Assembly (NCBI GenBank): GCA_019095985.1
Contig: CM032659.1
Coordinates: 25,494,877 to 25,558,876, forward strand
Direction: 5' to 3'
DNA length: 64,000 nucleotides
Source of the DNA: Streblospio benedicti
Lineage: Eukaryota; Annelida; Polychaeta; Spionida; Spionidae
Each line of letters opens with the position of its first letter. Position 1 is the stretch's first letter. The translations under genes and the position numbers were made by a program. The notes under the pieces are model-generated. The model saw only the letters and a list, made by a program, of their open reading frames with translations, did no database searches and was not told the DNA's origin. Below, one piece after another: positions 1-10,410 of this stretch.

Positions 1-1100
1 CCCCACCTACCCCACCCCCCCCCCTCTGCACCCATCACTATATCCCGCTACCCATTCTGATACCACCTGCCCCTGTCCTGATAGCCTACAGCCATCACCA
101 CATCACTAATCAATAATGAATATTGCATAATACAGATGAACACCAACTAAACTAAACTGCTCTGGCAACCCGCCTATCGTTGTGACAGCACCCACTACTG
201 TTCTACCCCCAGCCGTATCGCCAGAGATAGTTTAATGCTCTTTGATCTCACTGAAAGGGGCGTTATGATTACTGCTTGGAGGTTGACGGAACGTCTGTGC
301 GTATTGATTGGCGTCAAATGACTCCAACAGAATACTATAGGGCAGGTGCTTGCTGCTGTAGTTATGTCGATTACGTAAGCACCATGCTGCGGTAATGAAG
401 GCCAAGGACGTTTGGATGGCGATTTTCACCGATTTTGAAAATAAATCTTGAAATACACGAAAACCCGACAGGAAAGAGGAAAATGAATGCGACACCAACA
501 TAAACTTATAAAAGTTATAAAACAACTTTTAAATAAATAATAACTAAATAGATACAAAGTAAATGATAAGTAAACAGAACAAAATTAGGATTTAAGAAAT
601 GTGGGAAAAGACAATTAGAGACAATAAGAATACCACCTACTGGCGAATAAAACAATTGTATGTAATATATTATATGAGTTTTACTTTGATGGCTATCAAT
701 CATTTTGCTTGCTCTAATTCTGTGTGGTTTATGTTGAGGCTTTAATAATTGTTTATCAAAGTTTAATAAAGTCGCAATCATATGTACAGAGCTAAAAACA
801 ATAATAGTGTCAATCAGGCCATCTTTCGGTACCGGGGTGGCTAATCAGTTAAAATCACAAATAAAATATATATAACTAGTGGATATAAGTATGAGTATTT
901 TTTGAACAAAGAATTATAAAAGTTTAGACCGGATTATCCTGTTAAGACTTTGAAATATAACCTCAGTATCAAGGTAGTGTGATGGTCAGTATATTATAAA
1001 ATAGTAAAAACATAACTTAATTCTTGATGTTCCACAATTGTTGATGTTTTATTACCATTTTAAAAATTGTACATTATGATAAACAATCCACACAATATCT
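1..1100. other. AT-rich DNA, no firm gene
   Basis: The first 60 bases are C-rich simple sequence. The rest is AT-rich without a recognisable domain. The only coding candidate is the minus-strand terminal-exon-like stretch at 232-386, listed separately. Confidence 0.5.
232..386 (-). CDS. possible terminal exon, unrecognised
   Basis: On the minus strand a pyrimidine-containing stretch ends in CCGCAG at 387-392, followed by about 50 open codons (starting W-C-L-R-N-R-H, ending E-I-K-E-H) and a stop at 232. Composition looks more like coding sequence than the surrounding AT-rich DNA, but no family is recognised. It could be the last exon of the minus-strand gene whose signal-peptide exon lies at 8368-8437; that link is only inferred from strand and order. 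It may equally be a chance open frame. Confidence 0.27.
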
Positions 1101-1104
1101 TCCT

Positions 1105-1185
1105 TGAATAACGTAACGTAGGAATTGATGGGATTCGAACATGAGAGAACATTTTCCATATTCCATAAGCCGACGTGCTATGAGG
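1105..1185 (-). repeat. tRNA-like relic, possible SINE head
   Basis: The minus strand carries an A-box-like TAGCACGTCGG and, about 35 bases on, a B-box-like GTTCGAATCCC, the spacing of a tRNA-type RNA polymerase III promoter. A cloverleaf is not convincing, so a tRNA-derived SINE head or tRNA pseudogene is more likely than a working tRNA. Confidence 0.3.
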
Positions 1186-1204
1186 GTCCAGATGAGGGGG
1201 GCGG

Positions 1205-1545
1205 GGTCCTGATCCCACTTCCCACTTAAATTTTAGCTCATTTCCCACTTCCCACTTAAATTTTAGCTCATTTCTCACTTCCCACTTAATATTTTCATTT
1301 CCTACTGAAATGCCTACTTTTAATGAACATTTTGCTCACTTTTACAAAAAAGATGACATAATATAATAACGATCAATTTTGAATTGTTTTTAATTTATAT
1401 GCATGACCTCCACTCGCGCATTTATTTATAGTCTCCCACTAAAATTAAAATTTGTTCCCACTTAATTTCGGGAATTTTCCCACTTCCCACTTAATTCTCA
1501 CTAACCTCTAAGGCCATTTCCCACTAACCACTTAAAGGGCATCGG
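1205..1545. repeat. degenerate CCCACTTAA tandem repeat
   Basis: Units containing CCCACTTCCCACTTAA recur, three of them about 30 bp long in tandem near 1222-1290 and looser ones at 1435-1545. Related sequence, followed by a similar GCATCGG-containing flank, appears at 8105-8300, so this is probably part of a dispersed repeat and not a local satellite. Confidence 0.6.
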
Positions 1546-1589
1546 CACCCTCTGCTATCACATACGCTACTGAGGATTGTACATTATTT

Positions 1590-2330
1590 TCATTAATGAC
1601 GTGGTTAAGTACTTGGGTGTCTATTTGGATAGTTCACTGAGCATGCAAAGTCATATTCAGTAACAATGCAAAACAGCGGTTTTAACATCAGGAAAATCAG
1701 ACATATTTGTGATTTTATTGACATCTCCACTCCAAAGACTCTGGCGTCTGTTTTAGTCCTCAGTCATTTGGATTATGGGATGCAGTTTTGCATGGTCTAC
1801 CGGATAAAACACTGTACAAAATTCAGAGAGTGAAAAACTGGGCAGCTAAAGTAGTTCTTAAACGGTCAAAATATGATAGTTCCAAAGATACCCTTTGTAA
1901 ACTGCATTGGCTACCTATGAAGCAGCGTATTCATAATAAAATGGTCTGCTTGGTATACAAGTGTTTGCACAAGATAGCTCCACCATATCTATGCGGTCTT
2001 CTACAATATAGGACATACACTAGACACACCAGATTGTCTATGAATGATGAACATGTTATATTTTCCCTTTACATTTAAATCGACATTTGCTGATAGGTCG
2101 TTCAGTGTGGCAGGTCCTAAATTGTGGAACTCCTTACCCGTACATATAAAGTCAACAGAAACTTATCAAGCTTTCAAGGACAATGTAAAAACATTTCTTT
2201 TTACCACTGCTTTCGGGAGTTAATGGGAAAGTATTACTAATTTTATTTCTATTTTTTCTTCCTATACAGCGAACTTAAATTCCTGTTTGAGAAGTAGTCG
2301 CGCTATATAAATATTGTATTGTATTGTATC
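1590..2330 (+). mobile_element. CR1-type LINE, truncated 3' end
   Basis: Conceptual translation shows the C-terminal part of a non-LTR retrotransposon reverse transcriptase: V-K-Y-L-G-V-Y-L-D near 1600, L-x-x-L-H-W-L-P and A-P-P-Y-L near 1895-1990, and F-S-V-A-G-P-K-L-W-N-S-L-P near 2100. These blocks are typical of CR1/L2/Jockey-group elements. The copy lacks the endonuclease and most of the RT and has several frame breaks. It ends in CGCGCTATATAAATATTG plus short ATTGT repeats, the usual CR1-like 3' tail. It is a 5'-truncated dead copy. The longest open piece is 1788-2078. Confidence 0.85.
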
Positions 2331-2383
2331 ATTGCGTCACTTCAGCAGCTGAAGCAAAAGCCTTGTGTTTCGTTCGTTTGTAA

Positions 2384-2590
2384 CTATGTATGTATGTATG
2401 TATGTATGTATGTATGTATGTATGTATGTATGTATGTATGTATGTATGTATGTATGTATGTATGTATGTATGTATGTATGTATGTATGTATGTATGTATG
2501 TATGTATGTATGTATGTATGTATGTATGTATGTATGTATGTATGTATGTATGTATGTATGTATGTATGTATGTTTGTTTGTTTGTTTGTC
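2384..2590. repeat. (TATG)n microsatellite with (TTTG)n end
   Basis: About 47 near-perfect TATG units, then four TTTG units. The long open frames in both strands here are by-products of the 4-base repeat and are not genes. Confidence 0.98.
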
Positions 2591-3853
2591 TCCGGACAAG
2601 CTAGAGCTTTTACGCTTCGCCCAATTTCGTTCAAACTTTACACAACTATTTGGTATGACGCGACACCGAAGTGATTCGATTTTAGGCACTTTCCCAATTA
2701 AAGTGTGCTTTCCATATTGCCATTTTGGGTCCATTTTCAACATTTTCTGCAATAGTATTGTTGACGTTGGTGAGAAAGCATTCAAACTTTGTACAATGCT
2801 TACATGCCTACAGAACATTAACTGTATTCAATTTTGGCACTTTGCCAATTAGAGTTTACCTTTCAGAGGGCCATTTTAATTATTTTTCTTCTCTATTTTT
2901 TCACTTTAGTTTCAATACTGTTCGAAACATGACCATCAAATTGGCATAGTGGTTATAGGAATAAAAGTACTCAGAGAGCACAGCACTACCATAATAATGT
3001 TGACTCGTGGGCAATAGATATTTACTTTAGCCATGTTTAGAAAGCGCCTGCAATCCAATGCCAAGAACATAGATGTAGGATGAGTCACGCATCAAGTAAG
3101 ATGTTTTTCTGCTTTGATTGCAAAGCAAACATCTTTATTGCCCATGGGTCACTGTTGCTCTAGCGACGCTTTGCTCTTTGAGCACTTTGGATCTAGTTAT
3201 TAAATTGATCTACATTGTGTTACAAGCATAAGTCTCATTGCAGCTAACTCTACCAATGGCGCTACCATGGTAATCTTTTGACGTATATTTTTATGTGGAG
3301 CTAATTATTTCTTTATTTGGCCTTCTATGACCTTTCCGTATTCATTAGCTGGCCTCGCATATGCATAAAATGGTGCAAAGCAGACTTTTTAGAATACCAG
3401 TTTCTGTAGGGGTTCGAACACTGGCAAGTCCATATTCTTCATAACCTAGACTACCAATCTACCATAGTAAGCTATTTCACAGAGATGTGACTCAAGTGTA
3501 AATTCTTGCACGTGCAATGTATGTATTTATCATGGAATAGTCACGCCTAATCCTGACAGCAGCCACCACTGTTCTCATAGCACACGTGTGCACATACATG
3601 TATTCCGTTCTCACCAAGACCATCCTAATGCACTATTTTTAATATCTGATTCAGTGGCCGAATGAATTGAAGAATGGTCTTAAAACAAGAATGTCATGAG
3701 ACCAAGCTACAGACATAATCCACATTTCAATTGTTCAACTTTTAGCAATTGTCAATAATTACTATACAAAAGTGGTGAGAAATTCTATGATTGGTTATTT
3801 TACAAGAAGCTCTTTTAAACATAGTTTCCTCAATTATTTACAGGTCTGTGGTT
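2591..3853. other. no gene seen
   Basis: AT-rich, non-coding. The 2591-2950 stretch attached to the microsatellite may be part of a dispersed repeat. No domain, RNA gene or terminal repeat was recognised. Confidence 0.5.
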
Positions 3854-4170
3854 TCTACGGCGTTTTCCTCATGCCGTGACAATCTGTACGGTATGAGCAC
3901 ATGCAGCACGGGCTCAGTGCGTTATGGGTGCCTCGGCTCTGGGAATGATTTTAGTGAGGTGGCCGTGAGATCAACATGCATCGACCGTGCGTTGTACTCA
4001 CATATAACTTACGTTCTACGCACTGTATGATTATTTAACGTACGGCGTTCGGACGTTCATGATACAGGGAACGCACTGCGCCGGCACTGTATCCATATGT
4101 GTCGAGAACTTGCAGGTAAATACTTTGTGTGTCATGACATTTAGCGTGCTGTCTCCAAACTGACTCCTTA

Positions 4171-5162
4171 AGCCCCTTTGCTGGATTGCGAGCAGTCAGC
4201 GACCGCTTGGCGATCACGTTCGCATACGTTGCACGAGCAAGTCGTACGTGCGGTCGCTTCCCTTGCAGGCGAGATTAGGATCGCAAGTGAATTTCGGACA
4301 TGCTCAAAATTCAGTTTGGGTCGTAGAGTGGCGCATATATTGATTTTTTATGCTTCGCTCGCGCGACCGTTGGTAGGTGCGTTGTGAAATGTTGTATAAC
4401 CTCGTGCGACCATGAGACTATTGCTCAACGATCGTACGTCCTTGGGCGTGTGTTGCACGACCGTTTTATCCATTAGCATGACATGGTCCAACATGTGTAT
4501 ATACCTGTATAGTATTGGATATTCATTCATTGTCCAGAAGCTCATGAAATGGCAGGTGTTGGGCAAGCCGTTCCTCACCACATAGGGCGTTTGCTACGTC
4601 TTCAAATTCAACTAAATGAAGTCCACCAGAGACACTTTGACATATTGGCAATTATTATTCGTTTACGGCAACGTTATCAAAGAAATAGACGACGTTGGTG
4701 GGTAAAGCCATGGAGAGAAAGACGTATATTATTCGGGCAGTACCATACTCTGATGACTGAGCTACAGAGAGAATGCAATGGTGATTTTATAAATTATATG
4801 AGAATGACACCAGAGATGTTCTATGAGCTATTGGAATGTACACCGTTGCACAACCACTCGTAATGTTGCACGACCAAGTATCTTGCCATCTGAGGATTGG
4901 ATTTGATGAAAAATCTGCAAACCTGCATGTCGCCATACGTTGTACAACGTTGCACAACAGTGTAGCGGCACGTGGGACTTTTATGAAACAATGGCAACTG
5001 TATCGTGCACCAGACGCAAATAGGCCCGCACCACTAAACTGTGTTGTGCGCCGTTGTACGTCCCCTATTTTTATTGCGATTATATTGGCGACCACCTCTT
5101 GAACACGCATGGCCGTACGACTTTTTGGTCGCGAGTGGTTGCGATCAATTGTGAAAGGGGCT
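4171..5162 (+). mobile_element. PIF/Harbinger-like element, non-autonomous
   Basis: The left end AGCCCCTTT and right end AAAGGGGCT are inverted, and homology continues inward for about 40 bp (ATTGCGAGC / ATCGCAACC, then GCGACC). The element is flanked by TTA at 4168-4170 and 5163-5165, the 3-bp TWA duplication typical of PIF/Harbinger transposons. At 992 bp it holds only the N-terminal part of a transposase-like frame (4549-4863), with no recognisable DDE catalytic core, so it is a deletion derivative that would depend on a transposase made elsewhere. Confidence 0.8.
4549..4863 (+). CDS. Harbinger transposase N-terminal fragment
   Basis: 104 codons. Residues about 46-66 (R-R-R-W-W-V-K-P-W, then R-R-I-L-F-G-Q-Y) and 85-95 (M-R-M-T-P-E-M-F-Y-E-L-L) match the start of HARBI1-type transposase proteins, where this basic Trp-rich segment precedes the RMTPxxF-x-x-L block. 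Family proteins are about 350-400 aa and carry a DDE nuclease; here the frame stops just after the RMTP block and the rest of the element does not encode the nuclease. It lies entirely inside the TTA-flanked element. Confidence 0.75.
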   Translation: MAGVGQAVPHHIGRLLRLQIQLNEVHQRHFDILAIIIRLRQRYQRNRRRWWVKPWRERRILFGQYHTLMTELQRECNGDFINYMRMTPEMFYELLECTPLHNHS

Positions 5163-5781
5163 TTACGGTCAGACCACCGCTCACAGTGGTCGTAGCGGAA
5201 GTTTGCTGTGGCCACCCTACGGCCTTCAAAACTGCTGCGTTAGACTGATCTGGCCGCGTAATGTGGCCTACGCATAAGGAAGCACACAGTGCGTGGAATG
5301 TAAGTTGTACATGAGTATTACCCACGTTTTATGCATGTTGTACTGACGGCCACCTCAATGAAATAATTCTCACTGAAAGCGCACCGATCCAGTGCTGCAT
5401 GTGCCCATACCCATTGAAAACGCCATAGACATTGGTACGTTCAGGTACTGTCTACTGTGCTTGGAAAGCAATGCACCAGTACTGTCTCTGTACCCACAAT
5501 GTGCTGTTGATGATAGGGCAGTTGGTATAAGGTATTTGTACTCCTTACCGCTGCTGAATTAGCCGTAGCGGAAGTTTGGCATGTCAAATTTCTTCTGCTG
5601 TAACCGCACGGCCTAACAAATCTACATTCACTGCGCTGAACACTCACTGATCGTTACAAAGCCATGAGTTTTTTGGCAGTAGACTGGCAGAAATCTAGCC
5701 TTGCAGCCTGGTGTGCCCTAGGCTTTAGAATGTTGGTGCTTGCCAGTCACATGATCAGGCAGTGGGGGCATGACTTAAGTA

Positions 5782-6603
5782 ATGAATTCAATAATTGTAA
5801 TATGGGTTGTGTATTTGATACTTGTAAAAGTCAATCATTTATTTGATACGGATGACAGTGTTCTTCTTGAACGCGAGTTTTTAAACATTTGTTCAAACTA
5901 TGCAAACGTATTAAAAGCAACGTCTTGTATGGGCATTAAACCAAAATGTTTGAAAATTTTAAAAGTACCTGATCTTTTTAATAGCCTTGTATTGAATTTT
6001 ACTGATTTACTAAATAAGCAGGTTTTATTATCAATAATGACTGCTGTGATAATTATATTTGCTAGCTTTAAGCTTTTAGCTCTCACACTCATTGCCGGCA
6101 TCATCAATGCTATGGAAACCCATGTATACAGGTTCAACAAGAACAATCACAAACAGCAAGATGGTGGGAGTATTGGAAACGTCGTGACTGGAGAAGTGTC
6201 TAGAATGATAATGGGATGGTGGTCACAGCAATTGAATGAACTCGTTACTAATGCAAGTAAAGACATCATGCAAGAATTCATAATTGAAATCCGCATTTAT
6301 GTAGACGACATAAATGTAATTTATCTTTATTTTACTTTACTTTACTTCATCCTCGTCAGTTTTTTTAGGTCAGAGACCTGTATGGCTGTTTACAATTATC
6401 ATCCGTTACCACCAGGGGCAAGATGGTGTGAGTTAGAAGAAAAGATGAAAATACAAGAAGATTTAAAAGAGGAAGACCGTAGATCATATGATGATGTAAG
6501 AACAATGAAGCAGGTGCAAAGAATGGCCAACCATATATGTCCCATAATCCAAATGGAAATAGACTACCCCAGTAAAACAAAGGAAGAAAATTACCAATAC
6601 TAG
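5782..6603 (+). CDS. reverse transcriptase fragment of PLE
   Basis: 273 open codons, the longest piece of the second PLE family. The YVDD motif C is at about residues 172-175. The first ~20 residues are probably read-through and not the native start. It represents the RT palm portion only; the GIY-YIG part is encoded further downstream in the decayed copy. Confidence 0.65.
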   Translation: MNSIIVIWVVYLILVKVNHLFDTDDSVLLEREFLNICSNYANVLKATSCMGIKPKCLKILKVPDLFNSLVLNFTDLLNKQVLLSIMTAVIIIFASFKLLALTLIAGIINAMETHVYRFNKNNHKQQDGGSIGNVVTGEVSRMIMGWWSQQLNELVTNASKDIMQEFIIEIRIYVDDINVIYLYFTLLYFILVSFFRSETCMAVYNYHPLPPGARWCELEEKMKIQEDLKEEDRRSYDDVRTMKQVQRMANHICPIIQMEIDYPSKTKEENYQY

Positions 6604-7600
6604 ACCTCAAAGTATGGACAGAGAACAACATCATATTACATGAGTTTTATAGAAAAGGCATGTCTAGTAGACTACTCATGATGGCAAGAAGTGCCATGTC
6701 GCGTAGCATGAAAAGAAATGTCCTGACCCAAGAAGCTATTAGAATTCTAAGGAATTGCAGCTCGATGTTAAAATGGAACCATGTAGCGAACATTCTTACA
6801 TATACTTCTGTGCAAGAGGGAAAATATAGGGATACAATGAAAAACATCGCTATTATATCATTCAATCAGCACTTAGACGATGAGATAAACAGAAAGAAGA
6901 AGACAAAACAGGGATTAGACCACTGTATCGGAAGAAAAACTGGAACAAAATTAGTCGCAAAAGACAGAAAGGAATAAAAAAGAAACAGTGGTACAGAAAA
7001 GACAATGTTAACTTCACAATTTTCTGTCCCTACACGCCAGATAGCAAGCTACAAAAACTGTGGGAATCCAAAGGTGAAGCTGTCAGAAACTTTAGCAAAG
7101 GGAGAGTTAATGCAAAAATAGTAGAATTCGGAGGAGTACCAATAAAAACATCCTGTGTAAAATAGCGCCAAAAAGAAAAACAAATGCGATGATGCCACCT
7201 GCCACGTGTGCCCCTATAAAACAGCAAAACAATGGTGTGTAGAAAAACGACAAGAGGAGGCATAGGATACGATATCCAATGCAACCTATGCAAAAGAGAA
7301 AATAGACATAGCTTCTACCATGGAGAAACAAGCTGTACCTTATACACCAGGATGGGTGAACGCATGAACAATAGACAAGACACCAATAGAACACCACCTA
7401 TCATTCCATTCCGGCTAAAACCCAGACTTTAACACAAAGACCCTCTAAGCAGACAGATTAATGCCGGCATCAGAATTAACAATAGAAAATCAGATGAAGG
7501 ATATTTAATGAATTCAAAGTCCGAATACCACCAAGGAGAAGTCTCCAGAATATCAATCTTCCGAGGACACCATTAGCACCTATCACAGTGACATTTGTTT
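5790..7600 (+). mobile_element. decayed Penelope-like element, second family
   Basis: The frame 5782-6603 contains G-G-S-I-G-N-V-V-T-G and, downstream, I-Y-V-D-D-I-N-V-I, an RT motif C of the YVDD type. Further coding blocks follow in other frames: L-D-L-K-V-W with H-E-F-Y-R-K-G-M-S-S at 6604-6670, a basic K-K-W-Y-R-K segment near 6985, and a cysteine-bearing GIY-YIG-like stretch with H-G-E-T-S near 7320. This order (RT, linker, GIY-YIG) fits the Penelope-like retroelements of aquatic invertebrates. The copy is old, with several breaks. Its 3' flank holds a hammerhead-like relic (7902-7955). Confidence 0.7.
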
Positions 7601-7901
7601 GTTTTGCATACCATATTCTATATACCCATAACAGCACATTGTATCCCCCTCCCTTTTTAGAGTCCTCACATAGCCATAACAGTACAGTGTGTTAGCAATA
7701 TACAGTTACAATTTTGTATCATCAAAGATAAGGATTTACATGAAGCCATGTATATTTTAACCATCTGTAAATATTTATAACACTAACCATCCAATTAATT
7801 TACTATACTACTCAGTTCATATTAACTGTATTTCCATGATATGTAATCAAAACTAATTTATTATTATAATTGTCCATATATATGTCAAATAGTTGGTAAA
7901 T

Positions 7902-7955
7902 AATTTGGTTTCCAAAGAGGACATTTTATTGTCGAAACTTGTAAAACTTTAGAAC
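7902..7955 (+). ncRNA. hammerhead ribozyme relic
   Basis: The layout is that of a type I hammerhead: GGTTT, a core slot reading CCAAAGA (consensus CUGANGA), stem II GACA/TGTC, GAAA, a tiny stem III AC-TT-GT, the cleavage position A, then AAAC to pair with GTTT. The stems survive but two invariant core bases differ from consensus, so cleavage is unlikely. It lies about 300 bp past the GIY-YIG-like region of the PLE at 5790-7600, where PLE hammerheads are expected. Confidence 0.5.
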
Positions 7956-8361
7956 TTTAGGTATTTCGAAAAAAAAACATTGAGGACTCTTTTGGTAGTA
8001 AAGCAGGTAGAAAAAATTGTCAGTGTTTTTATATATATTAAGTAAGTGTGATAATTATGATATATATAAAAAGCCTTTGAAAGTTGTGTATGTACTTTTT
8101 AACGCAAACTTCCCACTTCACACTTAATGTTTATCCATTTCCCACCTCATACTAAAAGTGCAAGTGTAAATGTTGGGACCTATGATCTATTGAGCACACA
8201 CAAACACCAGGGTACAAGCAAACATCCTTTGAATAGTGTATACACTGTTGGATAGTTGCTAAAATAAATACTTATTAAATCAAAGAGCATCGGTATCCTC
8301 ATGTCTGTCAGCGACTATTCGCGGCTATCCCAGAGAGCGAGCCGGTTACCGTGTCCACGCC
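7956..8361. other. intergenic or intron, repeat fragment
   Basis: AT-rich. 8105-8160 repeats the CCCACTT motif seen at 1205-1545. If the exon at 8368-8437 is real, this stretch is its first intron. Confidence 0.5.
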
Positions 8362-8367
8362 ACTTAC

Positions 8368-8437
8368 CTGGGAAGGCGGCCACGGCGGCTGTTATCATGC
8401 ACGCCGCGGCCGAGAGTAGCACGAAAGTCGTCTGCAT
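8368..8437 (-). CDS. first exon with signal peptide, unknown gene
   Basis: On the minus strand an ATG at 8437 opens 23 codons with signal-peptide character: a short polar start (M-Q-T-T), then a hydrophobic Leu/Ala-rich core (V-L-L-S-A-A-A ... A-A-V-A-A) ending in F-P. The reading stops at a strong splice donor, CAG/GTAAGT, at 8368/8367. A TATA-like element lies about 45 bp upstream. Together these indicate the first coding exon of a secreted-protein gene that continues toward lower coordinates. No later exon is firmly identified; the terminal-exon-like frame at 232-386 is a candidate. The plus-strand open frame over the same bases is a shadow. Confidence 0.5.
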
Positions 8438-8478
8438 CCTCGCGTCAGAATCCCGTCTGTCTCCTCGCCTCCGCTACC

Positions 8479-8488
8479 GCTTATATGA
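8479..8488 (-). promoter_or_regulatory. TATA box of the minus-strand gene
   Basis: TCATATAAGC on the minus strand, about 45 bp before the ATG at 8437, puts a start site near 8450-8455 and gives a 5' UTR of roughly 15-20 bases. The local rise in G+C (CpG-containing) supports a promoter. Confidence 0.4.
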
Positions 8489-8489
8489 A

Positions 8490-9480
8490 GCTGCGCATTG
8501 ATCGTAAACAGGGCACTTATTTTCCACTCTACACGTCGCCAGGTGGCCTCAGCAACGCGTTAATACGCAAATGATGAGCGGGGCTCTCCGATGCACACCG
8601 ATTTGCACCCTTTCATCCTTTTGAGTAGCCATAAAACTCACTTCATGTAAGCAGAGGGCCTTTAAAAGGCATTACGAGTAGATCTAAAGGGCACGCGGAA
8701 ATCATCACATGTACATTTCTATTGATTGTTGTAATCACCTCTTAATGAAGAGGAGTCTCGATGTGTTTTATTGGTGAGGTGAGTTTTATCATCGATCACC
8801 TTGCTCCTGCATCACACATGGGTCCCAATGTATGAGCCAGGATCGAATACGTCGCAACACGTATACAGGGCGTGTGTACTGTGTGCCTTCTCTGACATAG
8901 GGCTGGTTTGGGCACTAAAACACAAACCTCAATACACAATAACTGCATGGCGGTAACAGTGCTCACCAATGGTCCAATAGGAGCCCTTTGTGCCATGTCT
9001 ATCTGAGAACAACGGGCGTCTGACTAGGTGTGCGTTTGAGTGAGTGGGTGCATCTGCCTGTGTGTTCCTTTGAGGCTTGAATGACCTCAGTGGCATGCTT
9101 CATTGCAATGAGTGCTGGCAGCGGTATTCACATGACAATAGAGTGAGCTTGACCTACAATTTTCACTGTACACTCCAAAAGGACCCCCAACCCCAGTCTC
9201 TTTATAGAAACCTGAGCACATTGGTGTACATGTATAAAACATGATCATGAATGCAGTTTACTCGATGTTTTGGTGGCGATGTAGTTAACTCAAGCCTATG
9301 TAATAGTTGTGCTCTAGCTGATATGTACAGCAATTTAGCATACAGAACTTGCATGTAACACATATGACTAAAGTAACTTTGTTTTAAAACGCGCACAAAA
9401 CCATTAAAACACGAATCATCCCCGCCCCACCCACTCCCCCTGCTCACTCATACCCCCACCCTAACCACACGCAACACCAC
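8490..9480. other. no gene seen
   Basis: Non-coding upstream DNA of the 8437 start. No repeat, RNA gene or domain recognised. Confidence 0.5.
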
Positions 9481-9486
9481 ATCTTA

Positions 9487-10160
9487 CCCCCCTGTCAGAG
9501 TGGACGCGCGGAGTCAACTCCGCGTCATTATTAGGTCGAAAAAATGACAAAGTCCGTAAAAATGGTGAAAAATATGAAAAATTAACACTTTCATTGTCGA
9601 ATCGACAACGCAATTCGCATGGCTCCGCAGCGGAGTCCAGTGGACTCTTGCAGACTCTTGCGGCCTCCGAGAGGGCTCCGCGCTACCTCCGCGCTATCTC
9701 CGCGAGCAAAAATGGCGCGGACTTTCTCCACATCTCTAGAGAAGTGAAAATTTGAGTTCGTGTACAACTCCGCGGGTGGTGGGATTACCCCCCCTGTCAG
9801 AGTGGACAGGCGGAGTGCGGGCTTCGCATGGCTACGCGCGCGAAGTTTGAAAATTTAAAAAAAATTCAAACTTTTTGCAAAATTTTCCCTTCCTCGCGGA
9901 GTAGAAGTGAGTCCGCAGGCGGAGAAATAGCCCTCGAGCACACACCCCGCCCCCACGGACCTCAACTGCAGCGAAGTCAAGCGGAGAGAAATTTTGCTAG
10001 TGCAGAGTGTAAAATGTGTATAGCAGACTCTGGCGAAGTCAAATTATGAGTCTTGCGAACCCTGGCGAACTGAAATTGTGCGTGACATTCGCCCGACAAC
10101 CAAGTCAAGCGAAGTATTATGTCTTCGCCAGCGAACTCTTGCGGAACCCAAGACTTGTAC
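9487..10160. repeat. GC-rich CGGAGT-type repeat block
   Basis: CCCCCCTGTCAGAGTGGAC followed by CGGAGT occurs twice in direct orientation, at about 9488 and 9789, each preceded by TTA. Between and after lie many short GCGGAGTC, CTCCGCGCTA and CTTGCGAA-like words. It looks like two abutting non-autonomous elements or one internally duplicated repeat. No coding content. Confidence 0.5.
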
Positions 10161-10362
10161 AAACATATATTTAATTATACCTTACCTTTGACAAATAGAT
10201 ACGATGTATATATATTTATTATTAGTAACTAAATGTTATCAGACAATCCTTTTAGACATCTTAGAACCAATTAATGTGCATTTTATTCTTAATATTGTAT
10301 TTTTAATGTTTAGTCATTGTTTTAGGCTATTTCTTGATCTTTACGTTTTTGTAAATTATTAA

Positions 10363-10410
10363 AATATTCCCTGAAGAGGACACTTACGTGTCGAAAAGTC
10401 GGAATAAACT
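10363..10410 (+). ncRNA. type I hammerhead ribozyme candidate
   Basis: Order of parts: ATATTCC (stem I, 5' strand), CTGAAGA (fits CUGANGA), GGACAC-TTAC-GTGTC (stem II), GAAA, a one-pair stem III (A-AG-U), C at the cleavage position, then GGAATA, which pairs with TATTCC. All invariant core bases are present. The very short stem III is what retroelement hammerheads of the PLE type show; they usually need a dimer to cut well. No PLE coding sequence is recognised beside it, so it may be a solo terminal repeat. Confidence 0.6.

Larger units (their letters stand above)
3854..5431. mobile_element. old palindromic (foldback) element
   Basis: The left arm (about 3854-4030) and the reverse complement of the right arm (about 5255-5431) share ordered blocks: GGCGTTTTC, GCACATGCAGCAC, GAGGTGGCCGT, CAACATGCAT, and ACTTAC followed by CACGCACTGT. 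Identity by eye is about 75%. This is a long imperfect inverted repeat, as in foldback or MITE-like DNA transposons. Its centre is occupied by the Harbinger-like element at 4171-5162, so the palindrome is older. No clear target-site duplication was found at its outer ends. Confidence 0.6.

Noticed and set aside
2319-2852. Long open frames with M-Y-V-C or I-H-T-Y repeats
   Set aside because: They are by-products of the (TATG)n microsatellite, which is open in every frame because the unit is not a multiple of three and lacks stops.
3400-3425. GGTTCGAACACTGG as a tRNA B box
   Set aside because: No A box at the right distance and no cloverleaf.
8301-8501. Plus-strand 66-codon frame
   Set aside because: It overlaps the better-supported minus-strand exon with TATA box, signal peptide and GTAAGT donor.
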